Of a stretch of DNA of 64,000 nt, positions 1 through 11,467 are shown one piece after another; the first letter of the stretch is position 1; each line of letters starts with the position of its first letter. Location of the stretch: positions 47,604 through 111,603 of the forward strand of contig CAMAQH010000013.1 in the NCBI GenBank assembly GCA_945860295.1. The letters run 5' to 3'. The position numbers and the translations under genes are program-made. Source of the DNA: Prosthecobacter debontii. Lineage in GTDB: Bacteria > Verrucomicrobiota > Verrucomicrobiia > Verrucomicrobiales > Verrucomicrobiaceae. The notes under the pieces are model-generated. The model did no database searches. It saw nothing but the letters and a program-made list of their open reading frames with translations, and was not told the origin of the DNA.

Positions 1-1650
<1,650 letters not shown>

Positions 1651-1700
1651 TCGCAGATTGGGCAGGATTTAATCTGCCTTCTCGCTTCCAAGATCAAAGA

Positions 1701-1732
1701 AATGAGGCGGACTGATGTCCGCCTCATTTTTA
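1701..1732. terminator. Bidirectional rho-independent terminator between pyrG and purA
   Basis: A perfect 12-bp inverted repeat (AATGAGGCGGAC, loop TGAT, GTCCGCCTCATT) is followed by a T run on the plus strand and preceded by an A-rich stretch. It can therefore stop transcription from both convergent genes, ending pyrG about 50 bases past its stop and purA about 30 bases past its stop. A weaker hairpin (GCAGATT/AATCTGC, 1653-1677) lies directly after the pyrG stop. Confidence 0.9.
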
Positions 1733-1758
1733 ATTAGTTGAAACCTTTTATCGTCGTC

Positions 1759-3051
<1,293 letters not shown>

Positions 3052-3143
3052 CTACGCACCGCTGGTTGAGTTGAGACAAATAGTAGAGTCTGTCAGGAGC
3101 CTCTGCTGACAGCAGATCCTACGCAGACATCTCCTGAATGGAT

Positions 3144-3647
3144 TTAAGCAGAGAGATTCATGAAGGCAAAGATCGCATACCCGCAGGCCCCGAGGGCGAT
3201 CATACCCAGTGCATAGAGAGGGCCATAACCATGGCTCTTGGGCTTCGTTTTCGCTCCAAAGCCGACACGTCGACTGCGATCAATCGCCGCCGCGCCATAG
3301 CCACTGCTTGAGAGGGTGTGACTCGTCGCACTGTGAGCAGTCGGAGCTTCCGCCTCGGCGTAGTCACCAAAGAAAACGCACTCCACATGACCGATACTGA
3401 ACGTTCCACCATTAGCCATCTCCAGACTCTCCACCCGTTGGCCACTCACCGTAGTGCCATTGGTCGAGCCAAGGTCGGTGAATATCCACGCGGCACCGTC
3501 AAAGACAAATTCGCCATGATGGCTGGACACCGAATCATGCGCGATCACGATTGAATTGTCGTCGGCACGGCCAAGCGGAAGTCGCTCAGCAATGAGTTCG
3601 ACTTCACCGGTTGCGCCTTCAGGAGTGGTATATTGGATTTTTGCCAT
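3144..3647 (-). CDS. FHA-domain protein with C-terminal membrane anchor
   Basis: The protein has 167 residues if it starts at the ATG at 3647 (MAKIQYTTPEG). A longer frame to 3716 adds 23 residues with no domain support. Residues 1-95 form a forkhead-associated fold with the phosphothreonine-binding signature: GR, then S-SHH, then DLGSTNGT. FHA domains read phosphothreonine on partner proteins. A low-complexity Ser/Ala linker follows, then one hydrophobic segment near the C-terminus (YGPLYALGMIALGACGYAIF). The FHA domain would therefore sit in the cytoplasm on a tail anchor. No Ser/Thr kinase is encoded nearby, so the partner is unknown. The domain call is firm and the role is open. Confidence 0.8.
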   Translation of the reverse strand: MAKIQYTTPEGATGEVELIAERLPLGRADDNSIVIAHDSVSSHHGEFVFDGAAWIFTDLGSTNGTTVSGQRVESLEMANGGTFSIGHVECVFFGDYAEAEAPTAHSATSHTLSSSGYGAAAIDRSRRVGFGAKTKPKSHGYGPLYALGMIALGACGYAIFAFMNLSA

Positions 3648-4419
3648 AGCGTTGGAGGATTTAGCAGGGCACACGGGAGGTGGCAAGACGGAATCATTCA
3701 GGGAAAGCAGCACCACCAGAACCAGCTACCCCGATTCGGTTCCAAAACACACCTTTAGATCGGGAAACTACACGACCGAAGCTAGACAGAAAGAGCTTTT
3801 GCGAGTGAGTCGGGTGCGCGCGTTAATAGAGCGGGAAACTTCCAACCGCTGCTCTGAATTTGAATCTCGAACTCTCTCTTAAAATCCTTGGCGCTGATCT
3901 GTGGTTTGTTCTGGTGGCGAGTTTGCAGTTAGACATGGAAAGCGTGTCCTGGATTATCCTGCTGCTGATGTTTCCACCGCTCTTCATCATGCTGCTGTCA
4001 CGGCGTCTGGTCGAGACGCCACTTCAAGCAAGACGCCACTCAAAACCATCGGCTTTAGCCTCTGCGGCCTTCTCGGTTGTAGATTGATGGAGCATCATCG
4101 CCGATACCTAGGAGCAGGCGTTTGCGCGCCAGGCTTTCAAATGGCAAAGAAAAAGCCGTATCTGCGGGCGAGGATATGGCTACGTTAAGTAGAGTTCAGT
4201 AACTCGATTTTTCAATCGTCGTCGTATTCTTTGCATCACTTAACTTTGTCATCGTTGTCGTCTTTGCACTTGTCATCTTTATTGGGCTTATTGCTGATGT
4301 CTGATTTCTCCTTCGTTAGGGGTAGAAAAGAAGAAAGCGGCTTCATCTTCGCGCTCCATTGACAAGACTGCCCCTAGCCCTAGCCTGCGCGCCTTTAGCC
4401 CCTACCAAAAAAATTCAGC
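3648..4419. other. 770-bp region without a supported gene
   Basis: The stretch lies between the divergent FHA gene and the CysJ-like gene. It holds only short overlapping frames. One on the plus strand (3860-4087) has a hydrophobic stretch, WIILLLMFPPLFIMLLSRRL, resembling a membrane-protein fragment, but it has no convincing start and no partner frame. A short minus-strand frame at 4236-4346 is listed separately. Base composition is more AT-rich than the flanking genes. It may be a decayed gene plus promoter DNA for 4420. Confidence 0.4.
4236..4346 (-). CDS. Possible 36-residue charged small protein
   Basis: An ATG-initiated frame reads MKPLSSFLPLTKEKSD, continues through an Asp/Lys-rich tail (DDKCKDDNDDKVK), and stops with TGA. 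The repetitive charge is visible directly. There is no recognisable family, no good ribosome-binding site and no conserved context. A chance open frame in AT-rich intergenic DNA is at least as likely. Confidence 0.15.
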   Translation of the reverse strand: MKPLSSFLPLTKEKSDISNKPNKDDKCKDDNDDKVK

Positions 4420-5583
4420 ATGAGCACTCCAGAACCCGGTAAGCCCATTTATAACGTCAAAAATCCCTTCATCGCCAAAGTGAAGCGGGCTTTTGATATT
4501 TCTGGTTCTGATGCTCCAAAACATACACGACATTACGAAATCGAACTGACAGGCAGCCAGCTCGTGTACACGCCGGGTGACTCACTCGCTGTGCAGCCTA
4601 CGAATGACCCCGCGCTGGTTTACGAAACGCTGAAGGCGCTTGGTTTTTCCGGTGAGGAAATCGTCAAACATCCAAAAACCGGCATCGAAGTGCCCATTCG
4701 TCAGGCTTTAATCGAGGCCACACTCATCACCGAAATCGACAACAAACTCATCAAGGCAATCATCGAGAAGACAATGGGGAACACGACACTCGCTGGGCTG
4801 CTGGAGCCGGAGAAGAAGGACGAATTGAAGAGCTACCTCTGGGGTCGTTATGTGATCGATCTACTATTGGAAAACCCGAGCGCTAAGTTTGAGCCGCAGG
4901 AGTTCATGCTGACGCAAAAAAAGCTGAATATTCGCCTCTATTCAATCAGTAGCAGTCAAAAGGCGCACCCTGAGGAAGTGCATCTCACAGTGGCCACCGT
5001 ACGCTACAGCAGCCATGGCCGGGCGCGCGGTGGTGTGGCTTCGACTTTCTTGGCGGAGCGCATCACGGTGGGTGAGACGTTGATCCCGGTCTTCGTCAAT
5101 CACGGCAAAGGCTTCCGCCTACCGGAGCCTGATGACGAGACACCAGTCATCATGATTGGCCCCGGCACTGGCATCGCTCCCTTCCGCGCTTTTCTTGAGG
5201 AGCGAAAAGCCACCGCAGCTAAGGGAAAAGCTTGGCTTTTCTTTGGCGAAGTAAGCGCCAAGACTTGCTTCTTCTACAAAGACGAATTTGAAGCCTACCT
5301 GGCCGATGGCACTCTAGCCAAGCTCACCACGGCCTGGAGCCGTGACCAGGCGGAGAAGATCTATGTGCAGCATAAAATGCTGGAAAACAGCGCTGAGATC
5401 TATACTTGGCTTGAACAGGGGGCGATCGTTTATGTGTGTGGTGATGCCTCACGCATGGCGGTGGATGTGGACAAAGCTCTGCACAGTATTATCGAAAAGG
5501 AAGGCAGCAAAACTACCGAAGAAGCGAGTGCGTACATGGCCGCTTTCAAAGAGGCTAAACGCTACCGCCGCGACGTTTATTGA
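4420..5583 (+). CDS. Sulfite-reductase-type flavoprotein (FAD/NADPH diaphorase, no flavodoxin domain)
   Basis: A 387-residue diflavin-reductase-like protein covering only the FAD and NAD(P)H modules of CysJ. Visible motifs are RLYSISSS (residues 172-179, FAD binding), GVASTFLAERI (FAD pyrophosphate region), GPGTGIAPFRAFLEER (from residue 247, NADPH binding), VYVCGD (338-343), and a C-terminal RYRRDVY that closely resembles the CysJ C-terminus. CysJ is about 600 residues and carries an N-terminal FMN flavodoxin domain that is absent here. The protein probably moves electrons from NADPH through FAD to an external carrier. No cysI hemoprotein lies in the window, so sulfite may not be the end acceptor. 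The start has the AT-rich upstream CCAAAAAAATTCAGC and no clear ribosome-binding site. Confidence 0.85.
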   Translation: MSTPEPGKPIYNVKNPFIAKVKRAFDISGSDAPKHTRHYEIELTGSQLVYTPGDSLAVQPTNDPALVYETLKALGFSGEEIVKHPKTGIEVPIRQALIEATLITEIDNKLIKAIIEKTMGNTTLAGLLEPEKKDELKSYLWGRYVIDLLLENPSAKFEPQEFMLTQKKLNIRLYSISSSQKAHPEEVHLTVATVRYSSHGRARGGVASTFLAERITVGETLIPVFVNHGKGFRLPEPDDETPVIMIGPGTGIAPFRAFLEERKATAAKGKAWLFFGEVSAKTCFFYKDEFEAYLADGTLAKLTTAWSRDQAEKIYVQHKMLENSAEIYTWLEQGAIVYVCGDASRMAVDVDKALHSIIEKEGSKTTEEASAYMAAFKEAKRYRRDVY

Positions 5584-5603
5584 TCTCTTGAGATTCAACT
5601 GGC

Positions 5604-6025
5604 CTACTTAGAAACTCGGCATTTTGACAGGGCATTTTGAAAGTCAGCCACAGCTTTATCAGAGACTTCTGAGCGATTACCGACGAGTTCCTTGAGTTTC
5701 TTCAAGGCCTAGAGCTTCTCCAGACCTGAATTTTTCAGCTTAGTCTTTGATGACGGCGGTGGTTTTTTTGACTAACAAATTGGCAGCGTTGACTGCCCAA
5801 GGTGTGGACTAACTCCAGAAATAAAGTCGGGAGGGCAGATGGCATCACCAGCGCTGGAGTTGGCTTGCTGACAGGAATAAAGTCGATGGAGTGAAAGATG
5901 ACTTTGCCACGGGGGGCTTTGAGGCTGAAAACTCCCGTGTCTCTTGCCATGGTGGAGCTCACATCAGAGCGGAGCACTTCCTAGTCACCGAGTAGGTTGG
6001 TGATTCGTTCAGCGCGAATCTGCAT
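5604..6025 (-). pseudogene. Decayed protein-coding gene, family not recognised
   Basis: Reading the minus strand from an ATG at 6025 gives MQIRAERITNLLGD, then an in-frame TAG, then EVLRSDVSSTMARD and a further readable stretch. In another frame nearer the 3' end the sequence reads KKLKELVGNRSEVSDK and ends in CRVSK before a TAG at 5604. Protein-like segments broken by a stop and at least one frameshift suggest a gene remnant. The family is not recognised. The rest of the 5584-6130 gap is the palindromic repeat upstream of the MFS gene. Confidence 0.35.
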
Positions 6026-6028
6026 TGG

Positions 6029-6111
6029 GGCACGCCCGAAAAAACTTTTCATGCGACCTGACTTTCTCATGCGAAAGTCAGGTCACATGCGAGAATGTTT
6101 TTGGGCGTGCC
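6029..6111. repeat. Palindromic dispersed repeat, copy 1 (nested inverted repeats)
   Basis: Outer arms GGCACGCCCGAAAAAAC (6029-6045) and GTTTTTGGGCGTGCC (6097-6111) are inverted copies. An inner hairpin has a perfect 12-bp stem GACCTGACTTTC/GAAAGTCAGGTC (6055-6066 and 6073-6084), extendable to 17 bp with one mismatch. A diverged copy lies at 57128-57180. The element ends 19 bases before the MFS start. It has the size and design of a REP-like or small MITE element. Confidence 0.75.
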
Positions 6112-6130
6112 TTTAAAAAGATTAACCCTC

Positions 6131-7381
6131 ATGACCGTCTCCCAGCCTTCGAACTCACGCACCGCATGGATGATCGTGGCGCTACTCTTCCCTGTGGCCC
6201 TACTGAACTACCTGGATCGGCAGATGATCGCTTCGATGAAGGTCTCGGTGATGACAGATGTCACCAGCATCGGCAGTGAAGCAAACTGGGGCTACATGCT
6301 CGGTCAGTTTAAATGGGTGTATGCTTTTTTTAGCCCGATTGGAGGCTATATCGCTGACCGATTCAGTCGAAAGCACACCATTGTTGGTAGCCTGCTCATC
6401 TGGTCGCTCATCACTTATCTGACGGGGCATGTGAGCGACTACCACGAGCTACTCTGGGCGCGCACAGCCATGGGCATCAGCGAGGCTTTCTACATACCCG
6501 CAGCGCTCGCTCTGATCGCAGATTTCCATACAGGCGACACACGCTCGCGCGCTGTCGGCGTGCATCAGACGGGCATCTACTGCGGTGTCATGATCGGTGG
6601 CTTTGCAGGTTATGTGAATGAGTGGCCTGACTTCGGCTGGCGCGGCGCTTTCGACTACACGGGGATCGTCGGCGTGTTATATGCGCTGCCGCTGTTATTT
6701 CTGCTCAAAGACGTGCCTCGATCAGTCACATCAGCACCCTTACTAAAACCATCCGTCGGCACTGCTGCGCGTGAGCTATTGACAAACCGCTCCTTCATCT
6801 TGCTCGTGCTCTACTTCACGCTGCCAGCGCTTGCTGCCTGGGTCGTGCGGGATTGGATGCCGGCCATTTTACAAAAGGAATTCAACATCAGTCAGGGCAA
6901 AGCTGGCGTCTCAGCAGCGCTTTACTGGCAGGCTGCGGCTCTCGTTTCCGCGATGCTTGGCGGCTGGTTGGCTGATCGGTGGATGCGCAAAACGCAGCGT
7001 GGACGCATTCACGTCAGCGCCATCGGCATGGTGCTCATCGTCCCTGCCCTTTTTGGCGTCGGCAATGCACCCGCCATGCATTCCTTTGGCCTCGCCATTG
7101 CTTCGCTCATTCTCTTCGGCATCGGCTGGGGATTCTTTGATGGCAACAACATGCCCATCCTTTCCCAGATCACTCGACCGCATCTCCGCGCCACGGGTTA
7201 TGGCATCATGAATTTCGTCAGCATGAGCTGCGGTGGACTAGCCGACTGGGGCTTTGGCGTGCTCAATGACGTCAAGGTGCCGCTGAATGTCATCTTCAGC
7301 GTGTTCGCCAGCCTCTGCCTACTTTCAGCCCTGCTGGTGCTCATGATCCGCCCGCAGCTAAGCACCCGCGAGGACACATGA
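6131..7381 (+). CDS. Major facilitator superfamily transporter
   Basis: A 416-residue integral membrane protein with about 12 hydrophobic segments. Between segments 2 and 3 the sequence GYIADRFSRKHTIV matches the MFS loop signature G-x-x-x-D-R-x-G-R-R. The first helix carries LNYLDRQMIASM, typical of the anion:cation symporter/hexuronate and related MFS groups. I chose the ATG at 6131 (MTVSQPSNSRTAW). The frame is open to 6095, but those 12 extra codons lie inside the palindromic repeat. A likely substrate is an organic anion or sugar acid, but the sequence does not settle it. No catabolic partner gene is adjacent. Confidence 0.85.
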   Translation: MTVSQPSNSRTAWMIVALLFPVALLNYLDRQMIASMKVSVMTDVTSIGSEANWGYMLGQFKWVYAFFSPIGGYIADRFSRKHTIVGSLLIWSLITYLTGHVSDYHELLWARTAMGISEAFYIPAALALIADFHTGDTRSRAVGVHQTGIYCGVMIGGFAGYVNEWPDFGWRGAFDYTGIVGVLYALPLLFLLKDVPRSVTSAPLLKPSVGTAARELLTNRSFILLVLYFTLPALAAWVVRDWMPAILQKEFNISQGKAGVSAALYWQAAALVSAMLGGWLADRWMRKTQRGRIHVSAIGMVLIVPALFGVGNAPAMHSFGLAIASLILFGIGWGFFDGNNMPILSQITRPHLRATGYGIMNFVSMSCGGLADWGFGVLNDVKVPLNVIFSVFASLCLLSALLVLMIRPQLSTREDT

Positions 7382-7451
7382 TTTTGACAGGTCACACCCC
7401 AGCTTGACTCCCCCATGAGGCTGGCTTTGGATGAGACTCGTTTTTTATCTC

Positions 7452-8138
7452 ATGGAACTGACCGCCATCGTCGAATCTCTGCTCTTTGCCACCCAGGAAC
7501 CCCTGCCTTTGACGCAAATGGTCACGGCAGTCAAAGACACGGCTAGGGACATCAAAGATACGGCGGAAGAAGGTGCCTTAGCTCCCGAGTGGGTCACTGA
7601 GCTATTGACCATCGATGAACTCAATGTGCGTAGTGCCATCGACAGCCTTGTGGCGCACTATGAAGCGGATGGCCGAGCCTTCACTATCGTCGAGCGTCCC
7701 CATGGCTGGCGGCTCTGTGCCAAAGCTGAGTACTCTGAGTGGTGTCGCGCTCTGTTCCCTGGAAAAAAAATCCAGCGGCTCAGTCAGCCTGCTTTGGAGA
7801 CCTTGGCCATCATCGCCTATCGCCAGCCGATCACGCGCGCTGGGATCGAGGCCGTACGCGGAGTCAGCGTGGACTCCATGGTCCAGCAGCTTGTGGATCG
7901 CAGCCTGATTAAAATCGAGGGTCGCGCCGATCTGCCTGGCAAGCCCATTCTCTACGGCACTACCGAGGCCTTCTTGGAGCACTTCGCCGTCCGCACGCTG
8001 GATGAATTGCCGAACGCCACCGAGCTGCGTCGAGTCAAACTGCCGACTCCTGATTCCGAACAGCCCGGCTCCGCCAACACTGAGACGCAGCTTTCGCTCG
8101 AACCTGTTTCTCTGCCGACACCTGAATCAGCCGAGTAA
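7452..8138 (+). CDS. scpB: Segregation and condensation protein B
   Basis: ScpB is the small winged-helix subunit of the SMC-ScpA-ScpB condensin that compacts and separates bacterial chromosomes. The start MELTAIVESLLFATQEPL is the canonical ScpB N-terminus, so I chose 7452 over the in-frame ATG at 7431. A central ALETLAIIAYRQPITRAGIEAVRGV block is the family signature in the second winged helix. The 228 residues include an acidic, Ser/Pro-rich C-terminal tail that is variable in the family. scpA is not adjacent. The next gene, pheA, begins 18 bases downstream, suggesting co-transcription. Confidence 0.93.
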   Translation: MELTAIVESLLFATQEPLPLTQMVTAVKDTARDIKDTAEEGALAPEWVTELLTIDELNVRSAIDSLVAHYEADGRAFTIVERPHGWRLCAKAEYSEWCRALFPGKKIQRLSQPALETLAIIAYRQPITRAGIEAVRGVSVDSMVQQLVDRSLIKIEGRADLPGKPILYGTTEAFLEHFAVRTLDELPNATELRRVKLPTPDSEQPGSANTETQLSLEPVSLPTPESAE

Positions 8139-8156
8139 TATCAGTCACACTCTGCC

Positions 8157-9245
8157 ATGTCACTGGATCAAACACGCGCCCAGATCGACGCCATCGACCA
8201 GCAGCTTATCCGCCTGCTCAATGAGCGCGCCGATTGCGTGCAGCAGATCGGTGAAATCAAGAAGAAGGATGGACTTGACATTTATGTCCCCGGTCGTGAA
8301 GAGGCATTGCTGAGGAAGCTCTGTCAGCTCAATGCAGCGCAGAATGGCAAGCTCACCGAGAAGGCGATCCGCGCCATCTTTCGTGAAATCATGAGCGCCG
8401 CCCTAGCTCTGGAGAACAGCCTGAAGATCGCCTACCTCGGCCCTGCCGGATCATGGACGCATCAGGTAGCTGTGCATAAATTTGGCAATAGTGTGGAGTA
8501 TGTGGCCGAGTGCAGCACAGAAGGCGTCTTTGCGCGTGTCGCATCACGCCAGATCGACTACGGCGTGTTACCAATCGAGCATTCAGCCGAGGGGGCCGTG
8601 CATCACACGCTCGATCACCTCGTTGACTCGCCCTTGCAGATTTATGCAGAGATTTTGTGGAAGCTGGAGACCGTCGTCATGGCGCAGGATTCGGATTCAT
8701 TGCCCACCACGATCTATGGTCACCCACAGATGCTCGCGCCCTGCCGAGCCTGGATTAATCAGCGATTCCCTGGGACCAAACTCATCGAAAGCGCCTCATC
8801 AAGTCTCGCCGCGACACACGCGGAAACCGAGGTCGGCACAGCAGCCGTCGGCACGCCACTGAGCGCGGAATTACACGGGCTGCGCGTGCTGGCCACCTCA
8901 CCACGCGAGTATGCTTCACGCGCGCGATTCATCATTCTCGGTCACCGCAGTGGCGCTCCGAGCGGGAATGACAACGCCATGCTAATGGTCCATGCGCGCG
9001 ATCGAGTAGGTGCTCTTTTGGAGGTGCTCCAAGTCTTCGCCGCGAGGAACGTGAATGTGCGCCAGATTGAAAATCGCCCTGTTCCTGGTGATGTGACAGG
9101 CACGCAGGCACGCTTCTTTTTAGAGATCAGCGGTCATCATGAGGACGCTCTTTTGCAAGCCACCATTCAGGAGCTAACAGCCCTCGGAGCTAGCGTGAAA
9201 CCTCTCGGCAGTTACCCCGCACCGAGCTGGATCGAGGAGCATTAA
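8157..9245 (+). CDS. pheA: Bifunctional chorismate mutase / prephenate dehydratase
   Basis: Converts chorismate to prephenate and then to phenylpyruvate in phenylalanine synthesis. Residues 1-85 are an AroQ-type chorismate mutase (LDQTRAQIDAIDQQLIRLL, then RADCVQQIGEIKKK). The dehydratase domain starts near residue 93 with AYLGPAGSWTHQVA. A C-terminal ACT domain (residues about 275-355; GALLEVLQVFAARNVNVRQI followed by ENRP) should bind phenylalanine for feedback inhibition. The 362-residue length fits the P-protein family. The stop codon abuts the stop of the convergent AsmA-like gene with no spacer. No attenuator leader peptide was seen. Confidence 0.96.
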   Translation: MSLDQTRAQIDAIDQQLIRLLNERADCVQQIGEIKKKDGLDIYVPGREEALLRKLCQLNAAQNGKLTEKAIRAIFREIMSAALALENSLKIAYLGPAGSWTHQVAVHKFGNSVEYVAECSTEGVFARVASRQIDYGVLPIEHSAEGAVHHTLDHLVDSPLQIYAEILWKLETVVMAQDSDSLPTTIYGHPQMLAPCRAWINQRFPGTKLIESASSSLAATHAETEVGTAAVGTPLSAELHGLRVLATSPREYASRARFIILGHRSGAPSGNDNAMLMVHARDRVGALLEVLQVFAARNVNVRQIENRPVPGDVTGTQARFFLEISGHHEDALLQATIQELTALGASVKPLGSYPAPSWIEEH

Positions 9246-10655
9246 TTACAGCTTCTTGAGCAATCCCTGGAGCAGGTCACCCAGACCCTCACCACGGATC
9301 AAGTTCTTGAGGATTCGATCCAACTTGGGCTTAACCTCAGGATCTGAAAGAGAGCCTTTCGATTCGATGTCAAAGGTCATACGACCACGCTTATCCGACA
9401 GGGCTTTGATGACTCCGCTTGTCAGCGACTCACCCAATTTGGCTTTTGCCACGCCGGCCTGAAGTCGCGCCTGAAGCGCCGCCCCACACGAGAGGCGGAA
9501 GTCCATTTCATGCTTGTCTTGTGAGCCATTGAACCAGGAACTTTTTTCGATCAGCACCTCATACTCAGAGAAAACAAAACGTGTATCACTTCGCAGACCG
9601 AAGAAGTTGTTTTTAAAGACCCCCTCGACAATGGCTGGCTCCAGAAGTGCACCACCAATCGACACCGGAGCTAGATCCACACCGTATTCCTGGAGCTTCT
9701 TCAACTCTTTCCCCGCAGCATCCCCGATCGTGATATGACCCGCAAGCACAGAACCCTGAGCCAAAGTCAGTTTAAGCGTCGTCGTCGGCATCCAATCACC
9801 CGTGGCCAGATCAATTGGCACCAAATCACCCTCACCACTGAGTTTCAAATTGGCCAGCTCAGCCGGCCGCTTCACGCCGCCAATGCGGGCCTCACCACGA
9901 ACCTTGATATTAGCACCAAGCGTGGAGTGCATCCGGTTGTGGAGGGCGAGATCAGCATGCTGAATATCGATGTCAGATAGAGTGAAAAAAAAGTCACTCA
10001 CTTGAATCAGGGTCTTCTTGTTGGTGATCGTCATCTGCCCGCGCTCTAAGGAGGCGCTATTCACAGCAAAGGTATAACCAGAACTACGTTCCGTCACCAC
10101 AGGCTTTGAAGCCGCAGCGGGCGCATTGACGGGGATGGCAAGCGGCATTTCACTTTCAGCACTCAGCTTGCGAAAAAGAGCTTCCAGGCTGCTGCGACCC
10201 TGCTCATCTTGCATCTCAGTCACGACGGGTGAATCTATTTTCAATTGCTCGATAAAGATCCGCTTATTTAGCAAATCATCCAGCTTCACAGACAACACGA
10301 TCTCAGGGATCACGATGGGGGCAATCCCATCCGCAAGAGGCGTGCGATCCGACAGAGGTTTCGCCACTTCAGCATCACGAGGGGCGATTTTTACGCCTGC
10401 AAAAACCAGTTTCGCCGGACGACTCAGCAGACTGAGATTGGCATCATCAATCTGGCAGCGGCAATTGTAGTTCTCCTCCAGCATTTTCACCCAGATCTCT
10501 GGCCCCATCTTGCGCATCACCCACCATGAAGCGCCAGCCAGGACACATCCTGCCAGTAATGCCAAAACCACTCCGACAATCACCACGATTCGGAAGAGAC
10601 TGCGCGCACCACGCTTCACAGGACTACCCTCAATGACGTTCTGCATTTCATTCAT
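9246..10655 (-). CDS. AsmA-like membrane-anchored protein
   Basis: A 469-residue protein with a single N-terminal transmembrane segment (about residues 21-47; FRIVVIVGVVLALLAGCVLA) and a long periplasmic region. The opening of that region (YNCRCQIDDANLSLLSRPAKL) and the closing helix (LDRILKNLIRGEGLGDLLQG followed by LLKKL) resemble AsmA/TamB-like proteins. Members of that superfamily help lipids cross the periplasm or shape outer-membrane assembly. The middle contains beta-rich repeats and no catalytic motif. The start MNEMQNVIEG lies upstream of a Lys/Arg patch, giving an inside-N topology. Exact family membership is uncertain. The role is inferred from topology and the terminal motifs. Confidence 0.6.
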   Translation of the reverse strand: MNEMQNVIEGSPVKRGARSLFRIVVIVGVVLALLAGCVLAGASWWVMRKMGPEIWVKMLEENYNCRCQIDDANLSLLSRPAKLVFAGVKIAPRDAEVAKPLSDRTPLADGIAPIVIPEIVLSVKLDDLLNKRIFIEQLKIDSPVVTEMQDEQGRSSLEALFRKLSAESEMPLAIPVNAPAAASKPVVTERSSGYTFAVNSASLERGQMTITNKKTLIQVSDFFFTLSDIDIQHADLALHNRMHSTLGANIKVRGEARIGGVKRPAELANLKLSGEGDLVPIDLATGDWMPTTTLKLTLAQGSVLAGHITIGDAAGKELKKLQEYGVDLAPVSIGGALLEPAIVEGVFKNNFFGLRSDTRFVFSEYEVLIEKSSWFNGSQDKHEMDFRLSCGAALQARLQAGVAKAKLGESLTSGVIKALSDKRGRMTFDIESKGSLSDPEVKPKLDRILKNLIRGEGLGDLLQGLLKKL

Positions 10656-10700
10656 GGCGGAGAGCCTTGGTCAAAATTTGTTGTTGCGGAAAAATTCAGA

Positions 10701-11309
10701 CTAACCAAGAACGACCTGTCTACCCCAGGGCATCTGATTCAGTTGCCGCACACGCGCTTCAGCATTGAAAGCCAAGATCAGCATGGCGCTAAAGCCCAGA
10801 TCACTGAGCAGTGAAGCCCGGAAGAAAGTCCACGTCGGTGCATAACCTGGCAGACCTATCGTTAGAGCCTGCGCCCAACCCGAGAGGCTCTTGGCATAGG
10901 CTGGCTCGACCATCCATGAGGCGGTATTGGTGACCAAGTAGAACAAAGCACTGCCTATGAACACTCCGAGCAGTGCTTGCAGAATTCCCAAACGAACTCT
11001 CAAGCGTGAAGCGACCAAGGCAAGCGCTGCATACATCACGTAGATTGCCAGGCTCTCCAAATTCAGCGCAGAGGCAACCCCGAGCACGGTGAGATTGATG
11101 CCAAGCATCGCCAAGGGCCATACAAACCAAGGCAGTGCGCGGGGCAGCACGAGTGTGCCGGTGAATGCTAGCGCCAACCAGGGTGAGAAATTTGGCAGTA
11201 AGCTCATCCCTGGCGACTCCAGCTTTAACCAGCGCAATACGAGAGCGCAGGTGATGAGGAGTAAAGGAACCCAAAGCATGGGTGTAGAGCGGCGTTCGGC
11301 AAGGGTCAT
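10701..11309 (-). CDS. DUF6580-like integral membrane protein
   Basis: A 202-residue protein with five or six hydrophobic segments. The pattern LLPNFSPWLALAFTGTLVLP near the first loop, the spacing of the helices and SLLSDLGFSAMLILAF near the end resemble the DUF6580 family, which is related in shape to ECF-type transporter S components. No partner ATPase is adjacent. An overlapping frame (10801-11373) on the same strand has poor protein-like character and was rejected. The function is unknown. Confidence 0.6.
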   Translation of the reverse strand: MTLAERRSTPMLWVPLLLITCALVLRWLKLESPGMSLLPNFSPWLALAFTGTLVLPRALPWFVWPLAMLGINLTVLGVASALNLESLAIYVMYAALALVASRLRVRLGILQALLGVFIGSALFYLVTNTASWMVEPAYAKSLSGWAQALTIGLPGYAPTWTFFRASLLSDLGFSAMLILAFNAEARVRQLNQMPWGRQVVLG

Positions 11310-11467
11310 AGTTGCGATAATACGAAGAGTTTTCTGACGTGCAACCCAGGGAAATTAGTCTCTCAACAAGCACTGTGTTAGACGTTTTGTCTCAGCGTTC
11401 TGCATTCTGATGAATCCACGCAGCCCTCTGGGGCGAAGAACTCTGACTAGCACACTTCCGCACACTC

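Noticed and set aside
3860..4188. Overlapping plus-strand frames with a hydrophobic stretch
   Set aside because: No reliable start, no family pattern, and the two frames overlap out of phase. At best a decayed membrane-protein fragment, so not called as a gene.
6095..6130. N-terminal extension of the MFS transporter
   Set aside because: The extra 12 codons are translated from the palindromic repeat. The ATG at 6131 gives the normal MFS N-terminus.
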